From NCBI GenBank assembly GCA_938038735.1, contig CALHSW010000066.1:1-10154 (forward strand): 10,154 nucleotides of DNA, given 5' to 3'. A program made the translations under genes and the position numbers. Below the pieces are notes generated by a model. That model had not been told where the DNA came from. It saw only the letters and a program-made list of their open reading frames with translations, and made no database searches. This stretch comes from an uncultured Bacteroidia bacterium. Lineage in GTDB: Bacteria > Bacteroidota > Bacteroidia > Bacteroidales > CAJPTX01. Of the stretch, positions 1-6,345 are shown in pieces (position 1 is the first letter of the stretch; every line of letters begins with the position of its first letter).

Positions 1-1352
1 ACCTCCTCCCCGCCTACACCTTCCAGTTCGACTTCCTCAACGACCCCTTCATCCCCCAATCGCAGGGCGGCAAGCTCCCCGACGAGCTCTACGGCATCAT
101 CACCCACGAGGAGAAGCGAAAAAGGCTCGTAATCTATATCAATCCTCCCTACGCGGAGGTGGGAAACAAAAAACAAATAGCCAATACGGGAAAGAATAAG
201 GATGGAGTAGCACTTTCTATTGTTTACAAAAAGCACTGGAGTGAGGTTGGCCATGCCATGCGGGAGCTCTTCGCCCAGTTTTTGCTACGAATATACTTAG
301 AAATACCGAATTGCTGGATTGCAAATTTTTCAACGCTGAAGAATCTACAATCTAGTAATTTTTCAAAATTTCGGACCTTGTTCCAAGCATCCCTCCAGAG
401 GCTCTTCGTTGTGCCCGCTGACACGTTTGACAACGTGCGGGGAGAGTTCCCTATCGGTTTTTACATATGGGATACCGGCCAGCGGGAGGCGTTCGCCAGC
501 ATAAAGGCCGATGTGTACAGCCCCAATGGGGAGTATATCGCCGCTAAAACCATCTCCATAATCCCAAGGAGTAAGTACATCAACCGCTGGATTACCCAAA
601 TCCGCCCCCCCAAAGAGAACGCAATAGGGTGGCTTGAAGGGGTAGGTTGGAACGATTTTCAGCATGGCCAATTAGTACGTTTGGAGAATAGCAGTGAAAA
701 TATTCCTTCTCCCCGTGGTGTAAACGTAAATGCAGGGTATTTGGTCAATGTGGCAATTTACTTCTCAGTACGTAAGTGCATTGCCATGACATGGATAAAC
801 AACTACGACCAGTTTCTTAGGCCTAATGATGGCTGGCAAAATGACCAAGAGTTCCAATCCGACTGCCTCGCCTACATGCTTTTCCATGATAAAAACACTA
901 TTAGAAGCACTGCGGGCACCAACCATTGGATTCCATTCACCGAGGAGGAGGTCGGCGCGCAGCGCCCCTTCGCGAGCCACTTCATGACGGACTTCATGCG
1001 GGGGAAATGCAAGCCTACGCAGCCCAAGGGGCAGCAAACCATCATACCGCTAGCTGAGGAGATTTCGCTCATCCCGCAATCCCCCATGGTCTTCTCAGCG
1101 GAGGCGCAAGCGGTTTTCAGCGCAGGCCGCGCGCTGTGGAGCTACTACCATGCCCAGCCGCACGCCAACCCCAACGCGAGCTACTACGACATCCGAGAGC
1201 ATTTCCAAGGGCGCAACGCCAAGGGCATCATGAACGCCAAGAGCGATGACGCGCAGTACACCGAGCTGCTCGCGGCGCTCCGCGCGGCGGTGAAAGCCCT
1301 CGGCGACAGGATTGCCCCGAAGGTCTACGAGTACGGTTTCCTAAAACACTAG
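1..1352 (+). CDS. DNA adenine methyltransferase / type II restriction-modification protein, C-terminal part (5' end outside window)
   Basis: The frame is open from base 3 to the TAG at 1350-1352, giving 449 visible codons and no start, so the gene begins upstream. The GTG at 159 lies inside the gene and is not its start. Codons 47-50 (bases 141-152) read NPPY, preceded by LVIYI: this is catalytic motif IV of N6-adenine DNA methyltransferases, which binds the flipped-out adenine. About 90 codons later a conserved-looking block (FDNVRGEFPIGFYIWDT, about codons 142-158) follows, as in large methyltransferase or fused type IIG-like proteins of Bacteroidetes and Epsilonproteobacteria known to me. 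The C-terminus, with YYDIREHFQGRNAKG and KVYEYGFLK, also fits them. The AdoMet-binding motif I (FxGxG type) must lie upstream. The likely role is sequence-specific adenine methylation in restriction-modification. Whether an endonuclease domain is fused cannot be seen. Bases 160-900 are clearly more AT-rich than both ends of the gene. Confidence 0.8.
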   Translation, partial: LLPAYTFQFDFLNDPFIPQSQGGKLPDELYGIITHEEKRKRLVIYINPPYAEVGNKKQIANTGKNKDGVALSIVYKKHWSEVGHAMRELFAQFLLRIYLEIPNCWIANFSTLKNLQSSNFSKFRTLFQASLQRLFVVPADTFDNVRGEFPIGFYIWDTGQREAFASIKADVYSPNGEYIAAKTISIIPRSKYINRWITQIRPPKENAIGWLEGVGWNDFQHGQLVRLENSSENIPSPRGVNVNAGYLVNVAIYFSVRKCIAMTWINNYDQFLRPNDGWQNDQEFQSDCLAYMLFHDKNTIRSTAGTNHWIPFTEEEVGAQRPFASHFMTDFMRGKCKPTQPKGQQTIIPLAEEISLIPQSPMVFSAEAQAVFSAGRALWSYYHAQPHANPNASYYDIREHFQGRNAKGIMNAKSDDAQYTELLAALRAAVKALGDRIAPKVYEYGFLKH

Positions 1353-1388
1353 TGGCGCCCTAGCCATTCAATGCGACAATAGCCGCCA

Positions 1389-1448
1389 GGGTCAGAATAC
1401 CGGGGGTTTGAAAACCCCTGGCTATTCAAAGACCGTCCTGCGGACGGG
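1389..1448 (+). repeat. Hairpin repeat, copy 1 (short form)
   Basis: Begins with GGGTCAG 36 bases after the methyltransferase stop. It carries two of the family's four hairpins: GGGGTT/AACCCC with loop TGAA (1403-1408 with 1413-1418), and CCGTCC/GGACGG with loop TGC (1433-1438 with 1442-1447). These are joined by the conserved linker GGCTATTCAAAGA. The two 5' hairpins seen in copies 3 and 4 are absent: GGGTCAG runs directly into the AAT that precedes the third hairpin elsewhere. Confidence 0.8.
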
Positions 1449-1600
1449 AAGCGCAGCGGCTGCGCCGCACCCTTCTTCTTATCTGCGTTTTTAATAGAGT
1501 GGGCAATCGTGCATTTCGCAACCTGCCACGGCGTGGTTCTGCGCATGATGTTGCGGCCGTCAGGGTCAGCCACCCCCTGCCGCAGTGCCGATTTAAACCT

Positions 1601-1620
1601 CATAAACCTGCACGCAATGC
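1601..1620 (-). repeat. Short conserved motif associated with the hairpin repeat
   Basis: Read on the minus strand this is GCATTGCGTGCAGGTTTATG. It resembles the motifs at 4762-4781 and 9281-9300 on the plus strand, sharing the core ATTG(T/C)GTGCAG(A/G)TT. Here it lies about 55 bases from the hairpin end of copy 2, on the same strand as that copy, much as the motif at 4762 lies about 35 bases after copy 3. It may mark a longer, decayed repeat unit. The match is partial. Confidence 0.4.
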
Positions 1621-1673
1621 CACCGAACCCGCACATACAATACGCCCCATCTCCGCATAATTTTCGCCGCTCA

Positions 1674-1768
1674 TGCAGCCCATCCGCAGGACGGGCTCTC
1701 AATAGTCGGGGTGCTTCACCCCACAGGATTTGTGTCTGCTGGGCACGCTGGTCGGAAAGAGTGACCCT
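1674..1768 (-). repeat. Hairpin repeat, copy 2 (inverted)
   Basis: On the minus strand it begins AGGGTCA (1762-1768), continues through a degenerate 5' half and then shows the two conserved 3' hairpins. These are GGGGTG/CACCCC (1708-1713 with 1717-1722) and CCGTCC/GGATGG (1680-1694, including one G-T wobble), followed by GCTGC as in copy 3. The linker GACTATTGAGAG matches copies 3 and 4. It faces copy 1 head-on, about 225 bases away, and is the only copy on the strand opposite to the genes. Confidence 0.8.
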
Positions 1769-1890
1769 CGTCATATTAGCCGACTTTAACAGCATAAATA
1801 TCCACACAAAGCTTGAGCCCCGCACGGTTAACCAGTGATTGAAATAAGGGGGAACGAAGCCCTCTACTAACGCTCTACTGCTTCTGCAAC

Positions 1891-1920
1891 GGGGCGGAAC
1901 AACTCTGCCGCCAATGCCCC
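1891..1920. other. Nested GC-rich inverted repeat
   Basis: GGGGC (1891-1895) can pair with GCCCC (1916-1920), and inside it GG-C-GG (1893-1897) with CCGCC (1908-1912). The two pairings share bases, so they give alternative or bulged hairpins. There is no T-run after it. It could be a weak transcription stop or chance in GC-rich DNA. Confidence 0.3.
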
Positions 1921-1933
1921 ATCAACTTCCCAC

Positions 1934-1989
1934 CCCCTTCGCATCAAATTCGGATTTCTCCGGAGAAATCCGAATTTGATGCGAAGGGG
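1934..1989. repeat. Perfect 56-bp palindrome
   Basis: The 28 bases 1934-1961 are followed without any spacer by their exact reverse complement at 1962-1989. The centre is TCTCCGGAGA and the outer ends are CCCCTTCGCATC and GATGCGAAGGGG. The symmetry stops sharply on both sides (C at 1933, A at 1990). In RNA it would form a stem of about 26 bp closed by a few central bases, and in DNA a cruciform. It lies 170 bases before the mutS2 start. It may act as a strong factor-dependent or bidirectional stop, or be a fused pair of element ends. No T-run follows it. Confidence 0.95.
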
Positions 1990-2147
1990 ATCCCTACTTG
2001 GTGGCTTCTAGGTGTGGGTTCAATGTGCGGGTTGTGCCGCTAGAGAGTTGGCCGATGTGGTTGGGTGTGCCTCTAGCATGGAAAGGCGTGCGCCATTGCG
2101 ATCCTTCACGGTCTCCACTTGAAACTGCTAACTTCGCGCCTGTAAAG

Positions 2148-2154
2148 AAGGAGG
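2148..2154 (+). promoter_or_regulatory. Ribosome binding site of mutS2
   Basis: AAGGAGG lies five bases before the ATG at 2160. It fixes the start there rather than at the in-frame GTG at 1998, whose extra 54 residues resemble no MutS2 N-terminus. Confidence 0.85.
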
Positions 2155-2159
2155 CGAAG

Positions 2160-4583
2160 ATGGCAAGCACCCACGTATTCCCAGAGGATTTTGAGCAGAA
2201 GGTAGGCTTTGCGCCGATACGCGAGCAGATAGCCAGTATGGCGCTCTGTGCGGCGGGGCGGGAGCTCGTTATGCGGTCAGGGTTTTCCTGCGATAGGAGA
2301 CGCATTGAGGAGAACCTACGGTATCTCAATGAGTTCAAGACCCTATTGCTGCTTGACACCCCCTTCCCCGCCGAGGGGTATGGTGATGAACGCGATGCCT
2401 TGAAGCGGTTGCACCGCCCCGAGCAGAGCCTCGCCCTTGCGGAGCTGCATCGTGTTCGGCAGGCGCTGGATGCGCTCATCGCGATACAGGAGTACTTGGG
2501 GCAGCGTGATGGCTACTCTGCGTTGCGGTCTCTTGCCGAGTCTGTCCCGATGCCGACCGTGCAACGGGATGCCATAGCATGTATCGTGGCGCCAGATGGA
2601 ACGCTCCGTGACGATGCCTCGCCGCGGCTGCAGCAGCTGCGCGCGCAAATCGCATCGCGTGAGGAGCGCATTGCGCAACGCCTCGCGGCGATCCTCTCCA
2701 GCGCGCAGCGCGATGGCATGGCGCCCGATGGGGCTTCCCCCACGCTCCGCGATGGCCGCCCTGTAATCCCTATAATCGCCACCCACCGTAAACGCTTTTC
2801 TGCGGTGGTGCAGGACCGCTCCGCCACGGGGCAGACGCTCTTCGTGGAGCCATACGAGGTGATAGAGATTCAGAATGACATTGACGACCTGCGCCAGGAG
2901 GAGCAGGAGGAGATCGCGAGGCTGCTCAAGGAGCTATCCGATTCGCTGCGCCCCGAGGTGGAGACGTTGATGGGGGCGATGGCGCTGCTCGTGCAGTTCG
3001 ATGCGCTCCGCGCCAAGGCCCTCTTCGCGGCGAGGGTAGGCGGCGCCATGCCCATTGTCGTTGACACCCCATCGCTCTACATACGGCAGGGGGTGCACCC
3101 CTTGCTCCTGCAAACGCTGCGGCAGCAGGGTAGAGAGGTGATGCCCCTAGAGCTCACGCTGAATGCTACGGATCGTATCCTCATCATTTCGGGGCCCAAC
3201 GCAGGGGGCAAGTCGTTAAGCCTGAAAACGGCGGCCACGGCGGTATATATGTTGCAGTGCGGCTTCCTCCCGCTGGTGGGGGAGAATAGCGAGATGGGGC
3301 TGTTTGACGATCTATTCATCGACATTGGCGATGCGCAGTCAATAGAGAACGATCTCTCCACCTATAGCTCTCACCTTCTCGCCATGCGGCGGGTGCTGCA
3401 GATGGCTAGTCCAAAGTCGCTCTGCCTAATCGATGAGTTCGGGGCCGGCACGGAACCGCTCGCCGGGGGCGCCATTGCGGAGGCCATACTAGAAAAGCTG
3501 CTGGAGACCGGCACCTTGGCCATTATCACCACGCACTACTCCAACCTCAAAGGCATGGCGCTACGGCATGAGGGGATCATCAATGGCGCAATGCTCTTTG
3601 ACCTCAGCACTATGCAGCCCAAGTACCAGCTGGAAATCGGCGCGCCGGGGAGCAGCTACGCATTTGAGATAGCGCACCGCATGGGGCTTCCGGCGGAGGT
3701 CACGGCACGGGCTGAAGCAATAGCGGGGGAAGATTACATCAACCTTGAGAGGCAGCTGCGGCAGGCCGCCAAGGATCGGCGCTACTGGCTGCGCAAGCGG
3801 GAGGAGATTCGCAGGGAGGCAAAGGAGAGCCAGCGGCTAAGGGACCAGCTGGAGGAGGAGAGCAGCACCCTGCGGGCGCGCCAGCGCGAGATTATCACCC
3901 AGGCCCGGCAGGAGGCGAAGGAGATTTTGCGGGAGAGCAACAGGGCGGTGGAGCAGACGATACGGGAAATAAAGGAGAACCAGGCGGAGAGCAAAGCCAC
4001 CAAGGCGGCGCGCAAGCGCCTGGAGGAACATGCGAAGACGAACGATGAGGCGCTGGCCAAGGAGCAGGCCGCGGCACCGCAGCCCGTAAAGAAACAGAAT
4101 GAGGCACCGGAACTTACTGTGGGGTGCAAGGCGAGGATAGTAGGCACCGATAGTATAGGCGAGGTGATAACGTTTAACGATAGCACGGCGGTGCTCTCGC
4201 TGGGCAATATGCTTACTACGATCAGCGTTTTTCGGCTGGAGCCCGTCAGCGAGTCAAGCTACCGCAAGGCAACAAGACATACCGCAGGGCGCTCCGCGGG
4301 CTATGACGCAGCCAAGGGGATCAATCAGCGTAGGTTGAATTTTAGCTCACGCATTGACCTGCGGGGCTACCGTGGCGAGGAGGCTTTGGCAGCGGTGCAG
4401 CAGCTGATAGACGATGCCTGCATGATGGGGCAGCGGCAGGTGACTATTCTCCACGGCAAGGGGAGTGGCATTCTGCGGGAGCGCATTCGCGCCTTGCTGC
4501 GCGATACGCCCATCGTGGAGGAGTTCCACGACGAGGCGGAAGATCTCGGCGGGGCTGGGGTCACGGTGGTTACGTTGAAATGA
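2160..4583 (+). CDS. mutS2: Endonuclease MutS2
   Basis: A cytosolic ATPase of the MutS family. MutS2 proteins bind branched or recombining DNA and, in some bacteria, stalled or collided ribosomes; they do not act in mismatch repair. The 807 residues are within the normal length. The N-terminus (PEDFEQKVGFAPIREQI) is typical of Bacteroidetes MutS2, and there is no mismatch-recognition domain. The MutS core and clamp region comes next, then the ATPase domain with Walker A GPNAGGKS (345-352) and Walker B LCLIDEF (421-427) followed by GAGTEP. After it comes a long charged coiled coil (about 540-650). The C-terminal Smr nuclease domain has DLRG (733-736) and HGKGSG (765-770), the two motifs linked to nicking activity. 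All key residues look intact. The start is set by the AAGGAGG site. It stands alone: repeats follow it, and the next gene begins about 480 bases later. Confidence 0.96.
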   Translation: MASTHVFPEDFEQKVGFAPIREQIASMALCAAGRELVMRSGFSCDRRRIEENLRYLNEFKTLLLLDTPFPAEGYGDERDALKRLHRPEQSLALAELHRVRQALDALIAIQEYLGQRDGYSALRSLAESVPMPTVQRDAIACIVAPDGTLRDDASPRLQQLRAQIASREERIAQRLAAILSSAQRDGMAPDGASPTLRDGRPVIPIIATHRKRFSAVVQDRSATGQTLFVEPYEVIEIQNDIDDLRQEEQEEIARLLKELSDSLRPEVETLMGAMALLVQFDALRAKALFAARVGGAMPIVVDTPSLYIRQGVHPLLLQTLRQQGREVMPLELTLNATDRILIISGPNAGGKSLSLKTAATAVYMLQCGFLPLVGENSEMGLFDDLFIDIGDAQSIENDLSTYSSHLLAMRRVLQMASPKSLCLIDEFGAGTEPLAGGAIAEAILEKLLETGTLAIITTHYSNLKGMALRHEGIINGAMLFDLSTMQPKYQLEIGAPGSSYAFEIAHRMGLPAEVTARAEAIAGEDYINLERQLRQAAKDRRYWLRKREEIRREAKESQRLRDQLEEESSTLRARQREIITQARQEAKEILRESNRAVEQTIREIKENQAESKATKAARKRLEEHAKTNDEALAKEQAAAPQPVKKQNEAPELTVGCKARIVGTDSIGEVITFNDSTAVLSLGNMLTTISVFRLEPVSESSYRKATRHTAGRSAGYDAAKGINQRRLNFSSRIDLRGYRGEEALAAVQQLIDDACMMGQRQVTILHGKGSGILRERIRALLRDTPIVEEFHDEAEDLGGAGVTVVTLK

Positions 4584-4634
4584 TGGCAGTGGCAAATCAA
4601 TGGGCGTAAGGCAGTTGTGAATGCAGGACCGCTA

Positions 4635-4727
4635 GGGTCAGTCTTGCAGACCGTCTCGCCCATGTGGGCGAGAATCTGGGGGTCTAAAGACCCCCGACTA
4701 TTGCGCGACCGTCCTGCGGATGGGCTG
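4635..4727 (+). repeat. Hairpin repeat, copy 3 (full form)
   Basis: Starts 51 bases after the mutS2 stop and has four consecutive hairpins. H1 is GTCT/AGAC (4641-4644 with 4648-4651). H2 is TCTCGCCC/GGGCGAGA (4654-4661 with 4666-4673). H3 is GGGGGTC/GACCCCC with loop TAAA (4678-4684 with 4689-4695). H4 is CCGTCC/GGATGG (4709-4714 with 4718-4723). The linker between H3 and H4 is GACTATTGCGCGA. No T-run follows, so it is not a standard intrinsic terminator, although its place after a stop codon would suit 3'-end formation or mRNA protection. Confidence 0.88.
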
Positions 4728-4761
4728 CAAGGTTGTGACAATGTATCCAATGCGAGATGGA

Positions 4762-4781
4762 GCATTGTGTGCAGATTGTGG
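4762..4781 (+). repeat. Short conserved motif associated with the hairpin repeat
   Basis: GCATTGTGTGCAGATTGTGG differs at three of 20 positions from the motif at 9281-9300, and partly matches the minus-strand motif at 1601-1620. It lies about 35 bases after copy 3. Its function is unknown. Confidence 0.5.
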
Positions 4782-4937
4782 CTTGAATGGTTGAACACGC
4801 GGAGGCATGAATGCGGCGAATGTTATGCGCGACATTGCCTGCATCCTTACCGTTAGAGGAACGCAGGTGCGCCCCGCGCTGCCGCAAAATTGCTGCGAAT
4901 TGGTCGCACTGGGGGTATGCCGCTACGTTTGCCCATT

Positions 4938-4959
4938 GGGGGCAGTCAGGGGGCAGTCA
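4938..4959 (+). repeat. Perfect tandem duplication of an 11-bp unit
   Basis: GGGGGCAGTCA occurs twice with no gap (4938-4948 and 4949-4959). The second copy ends nine bases before a TAnnTTTG box. Two sites spaced about one helical turn apart would suit a regulator binding on one face of the DNA, but replication slippage would also produce this. Confidence 0.6.
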
Positions 4960-4968
4960 CGTACTGTT

Positions 4969-4976
4969 TAAATTTG
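4969..4976 (+). promoter_or_regulatory. Candidate -7 promoter box (Bacteroidetes type), upstream
   Basis: TAAATTTG fits the Bacteroidetes -7 consensus TAnnTTTG exactly and lies about 90 bases before the adaptor gene. I see no TTTG at the expected distance upstream for a -33 box, so this is a weak prediction. Confidence 0.35.
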
Positions 4977-4998
4977 ATTTTAATAGCTATTGAGATCT

Positions 4999-5007
4999 AA
5001 AGGAGGG
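4999..5007 (+). promoter_or_regulatory. Isolated Shine-Dalgarno-like sequence
   Basis: AAAGGAGGG is a very good match to the ribosomal anti-Shine-Dalgarno sequence, but no ATG, GTG or TTG follows at a usable distance. The real adaptor start is 57 bases downstream. It may be a standby site in the leader, or the trace of a lost leader gene. Confidence 0.4.
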
Positions 5008-5026
5008 ATAACAAACGCATTCTTAC

Positions 5027-5034
5027 TAGCTTTG
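5027..5034 (+). promoter_or_regulatory. Candidate -7 promoter box (Bacteroidetes type), proximal
   Basis: TAGCTTTG also fits TAnnTTTG exactly and is 30 bases before the adaptor ATG, giving a short leader. Again no clear -33 TTTG is present. Of the two boxes this one is closer to the gene, and only one may be used. Confidence 0.35.
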
Positions 5035-5064
5035 TAGGCAGAATTAGGTAATAGCTAAGATACT

Positions 5065-6345
5065 ATGGGATTAAAAAATGCATTGAAATCAAAGCGAACG
5101 AGGTGGATAGTTGCAGCAATCGTTGTGTTGTTGGGGGCGGGCGCATGGTACTGGTTCTCCCGCGATGAGGGGCAGCGTGCCATCTACGCCGAGGTGCAGG
5201 AGGGGGAGTTTACTGTGAGCGTGAAGGTGACGGGCGAGCTGGAGGCGGTGCATAGCGAGACGATCGATGCCCCCGCCGACAGGATGCGGTCGCGCTGGCT
5301 CAGGCTTAGCAATGTTACCATAAAGGATTTGGTGCCCGAGGGTACTGTGGTTGATTCGGGCGATTTCGTGGCGCTGCTTGACAAAGATGTGTTAAGCAGC
5401 CAAATAAAGGTAACGGAGGATGATGTGGACAAGATGCAGCAGCAGTACCTCAAGGTGCAGCTGGATACTACGCTGCAGCTGAGTTCGCTAGCCAATTCCC
5501 TGGTAAATATGAAGTTTGACATTGAGGAGAAGGAGCTCGTCTTGGAGCAGTCAAAGTACGAACCGCCCGCCACCATACGGCAAGCGCAAATAAATTTGGA
5601 CAAGGCGAAGCGGGCCTACCAACAGGCACTCAATGACTACGCGCTGCGCAAAAAGCAGTATAAGGCGAGCATGCACGAGGCGGCATTAAATCTACAGACA
5701 GAGCTTCGCAAGCGCGAAGAGATGCAGGAACTCCTTAAAATGTTCACCATCCGTGCGCCGAAGAAGGGCATGGTGATATACTTCAAGCAGTGGGGCGGCG
5801 AGAAGCGGACGGTGGGGTCTACCATCTCCCCATGGGACGCCACCATTGCCACGCTGCCGGACCTCTCCGAGATGAACTCCAAGACGTACGTGAGCGAGGT
5901 GGACGTGAGCAAGGTACGTAAGGGGCAGCGGGTGCGAATAGGGGTGGATGCGTTCCCGGACAGGGCATACGCGGGCGTGGTGGCGCAGGTGGCTAACATT
6001 GGCGAGCAGAGCCGCACCAGCGATAGCAGGGTCTTTGAGGTGATGATTAAGCTGGATAGCGTTGACTCGCTCATACGCCCCTCAATGACCACCAGCAACG
6101 AGATTGTCATTTCGCAGCACGACTCGGCGCTTTTCTGCCCCTTGGAGTGCATCTACGCAAACGACTCAGCCACCTTCGTCTACACCGCTTCAGGGCAGAA
6201 AAAGCAGGTTGAGGTGGGCGAGCGTAACGATACGCATGCGGTGGTTCGCGGGCTAAAAGCGGGCGAGAAGCTCTTCCTTAGCCAGCCCGAGAAGCCGGAG
6301 AAATTTCGCTGGGTGGCATTACCGGAAGCGGAGAGGACGCTATGA
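5065..6345 (+). CDS. HlyD/MacA-type periplasmic adaptor of a tripartite efflux system
   Basis: A 426-residue membrane-fusion protein that would link an inner-membrane ABC permease to a TolC-type channel. Residues 1-10 are basic, and a single membrane segment follows (about 13-31, VAAIVVLLGAGAWYWF), so the bulk is periplasmic. The first half of the barrel-sandwich (lipoyl-like) domain is about 40-110. A long helical coiled-coil hairpin is about 112-225 (QQQYLKVQLD to KREEMQELL). The second lipoyl half opens with TIRAPKKGMV (228-237), and beta-barrel and membrane-proximal domains finish the protein. The start is firm: a TAA in the same frame ends seven bases upstream and the membrane segment needs this N-terminus. 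There is no good ribosome binding site close by, as is common in Bacteroidetes. Its stop overlaps the permease start by four bases (ATGA), so the two are probably translationally coupled. The substrate is not evident. Confidence 0.9.
   Translation: MGLKNALKSKRTRWIVAAIVVLLGAGAWYWFSRDEGQRAIYAEVQEGEFTVSVKVTGELEAVHSETIDAPADRMRSRWLRLSNVTIKDLVPEGTVVDSGDFVALLDKDVLSSQIKVTEDDVDKMQQQYLKVQLDTTLQLSSLANSLVNMKFDIEEKELVLEQSKYEPPATIRQAQINLDKAKRAYQQALNDYALRKKQYKASMHEAALNLQTELRKREEMQELLKMFTIRAPKKGMVIYFKQWGGEKRTVGSTISPWDATIATLPDLSEMNSKTYVSEVDVSKVRKGQRVRIGVDAFPDRAYAGVVAQVANIGEQSRTSDSRVFEVMIKLDSVDSLIRPSMTTSNEIVISQHDSALFCPLECIYANDSATFVYTASGQKKQVEVGERNDTHAVVRGLKAGEKLFLSQPEKPEKFRWVALPEAERTL

Larger units (their letters stand above)
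1353..2159. other. Non-coding region between the methyltransferase gene and mutS2
   Basis: About 800 bases without a convincing gene. In order it holds hairpin-repeat copy 1 (+), a small GC-rich hairpin (GCGCA 1451-1455 with TGCGC 1461-1465) followed by a pyrimidine-rich run, hairpin-repeat copy 2 (-), a nested GC hairpin at 1891-1920, a perfect 56-bp palindrome and the mutS2 ribosome binding site. An open frame of about 109 codons (1509-1838) crosses the whole of copy 2 and resembles no family I know, so I do not call it. I find no TAnnTTTG promoter box immediately upstream of mutS2. There is no classical terminator with a clean T-run, so the hairpins may serve that purpose. Confidence 0.6.
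4584..5064. other. Non-coding region between mutS2 and the export operon
   Basis: Holds hairpin-repeat copy 3, a short motif shared with other repeat copies, a perfect 11-bp tandem duplication, two TAnnTTTG promoter-like boxes and an isolated Shine-Dalgarno-like sequence. Two short open frames here (4617-4856 and 4811-4993) cross repeats or resemble no known protein, so they are not called. Stretch 4790-4935 shows nothing I recognise. Confidence 0.6.

Noticed and set aside
159..161. GTG 159 as start of the methyltransferase gene
   Set aside because: The frame is open upstream to base 3 and encodes the catalytic NPPY motif just before it, so the codon is an internal valine.
1349..1825. 158-codon minus-strand open frame as a gene
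   Set aside because: It spans both repeat copies and its translation includes the repeat hairpins (for example ARPADGL and PSAGRSLNS). It is a by-product of GC-rich repeats.
1509..1838. 109-codon open frame as a gene
   Set aside because: It runs through the whole of hairpin-repeat copy 2, has no ribosome binding site and shows no recognisable protein features.
1934..1989. Palindrome as a read fold-back artefact
   Set aside because: A fold-back chimera would continue the mirror image far beyond 28 bp. Here the symmetry stops sharply and the flanks are unrelated.
1998..2159. Longer mutS2 starting at GTG 1998
   Set aside because: The added 54 residues resemble no MutS2 N-terminus, while ATG 2160 has AAGGAGG at ideal spacing and gives the standard PEDFEQKVGF beginning.
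4635..4727. Copy 3 as a classical intrinsic terminator of mutS2
   Set aside because: The hairpins are strong but no T-run follows any of them. A factor-dependent stop or 3'-end protection remains possible.
4811..4993. 60-codon open frame as a small gene before the export operon
   Set aside because: No ribosome binding site, no family resemblance, and it crosses the 11-bp tandem duplication and a promoter-like box.
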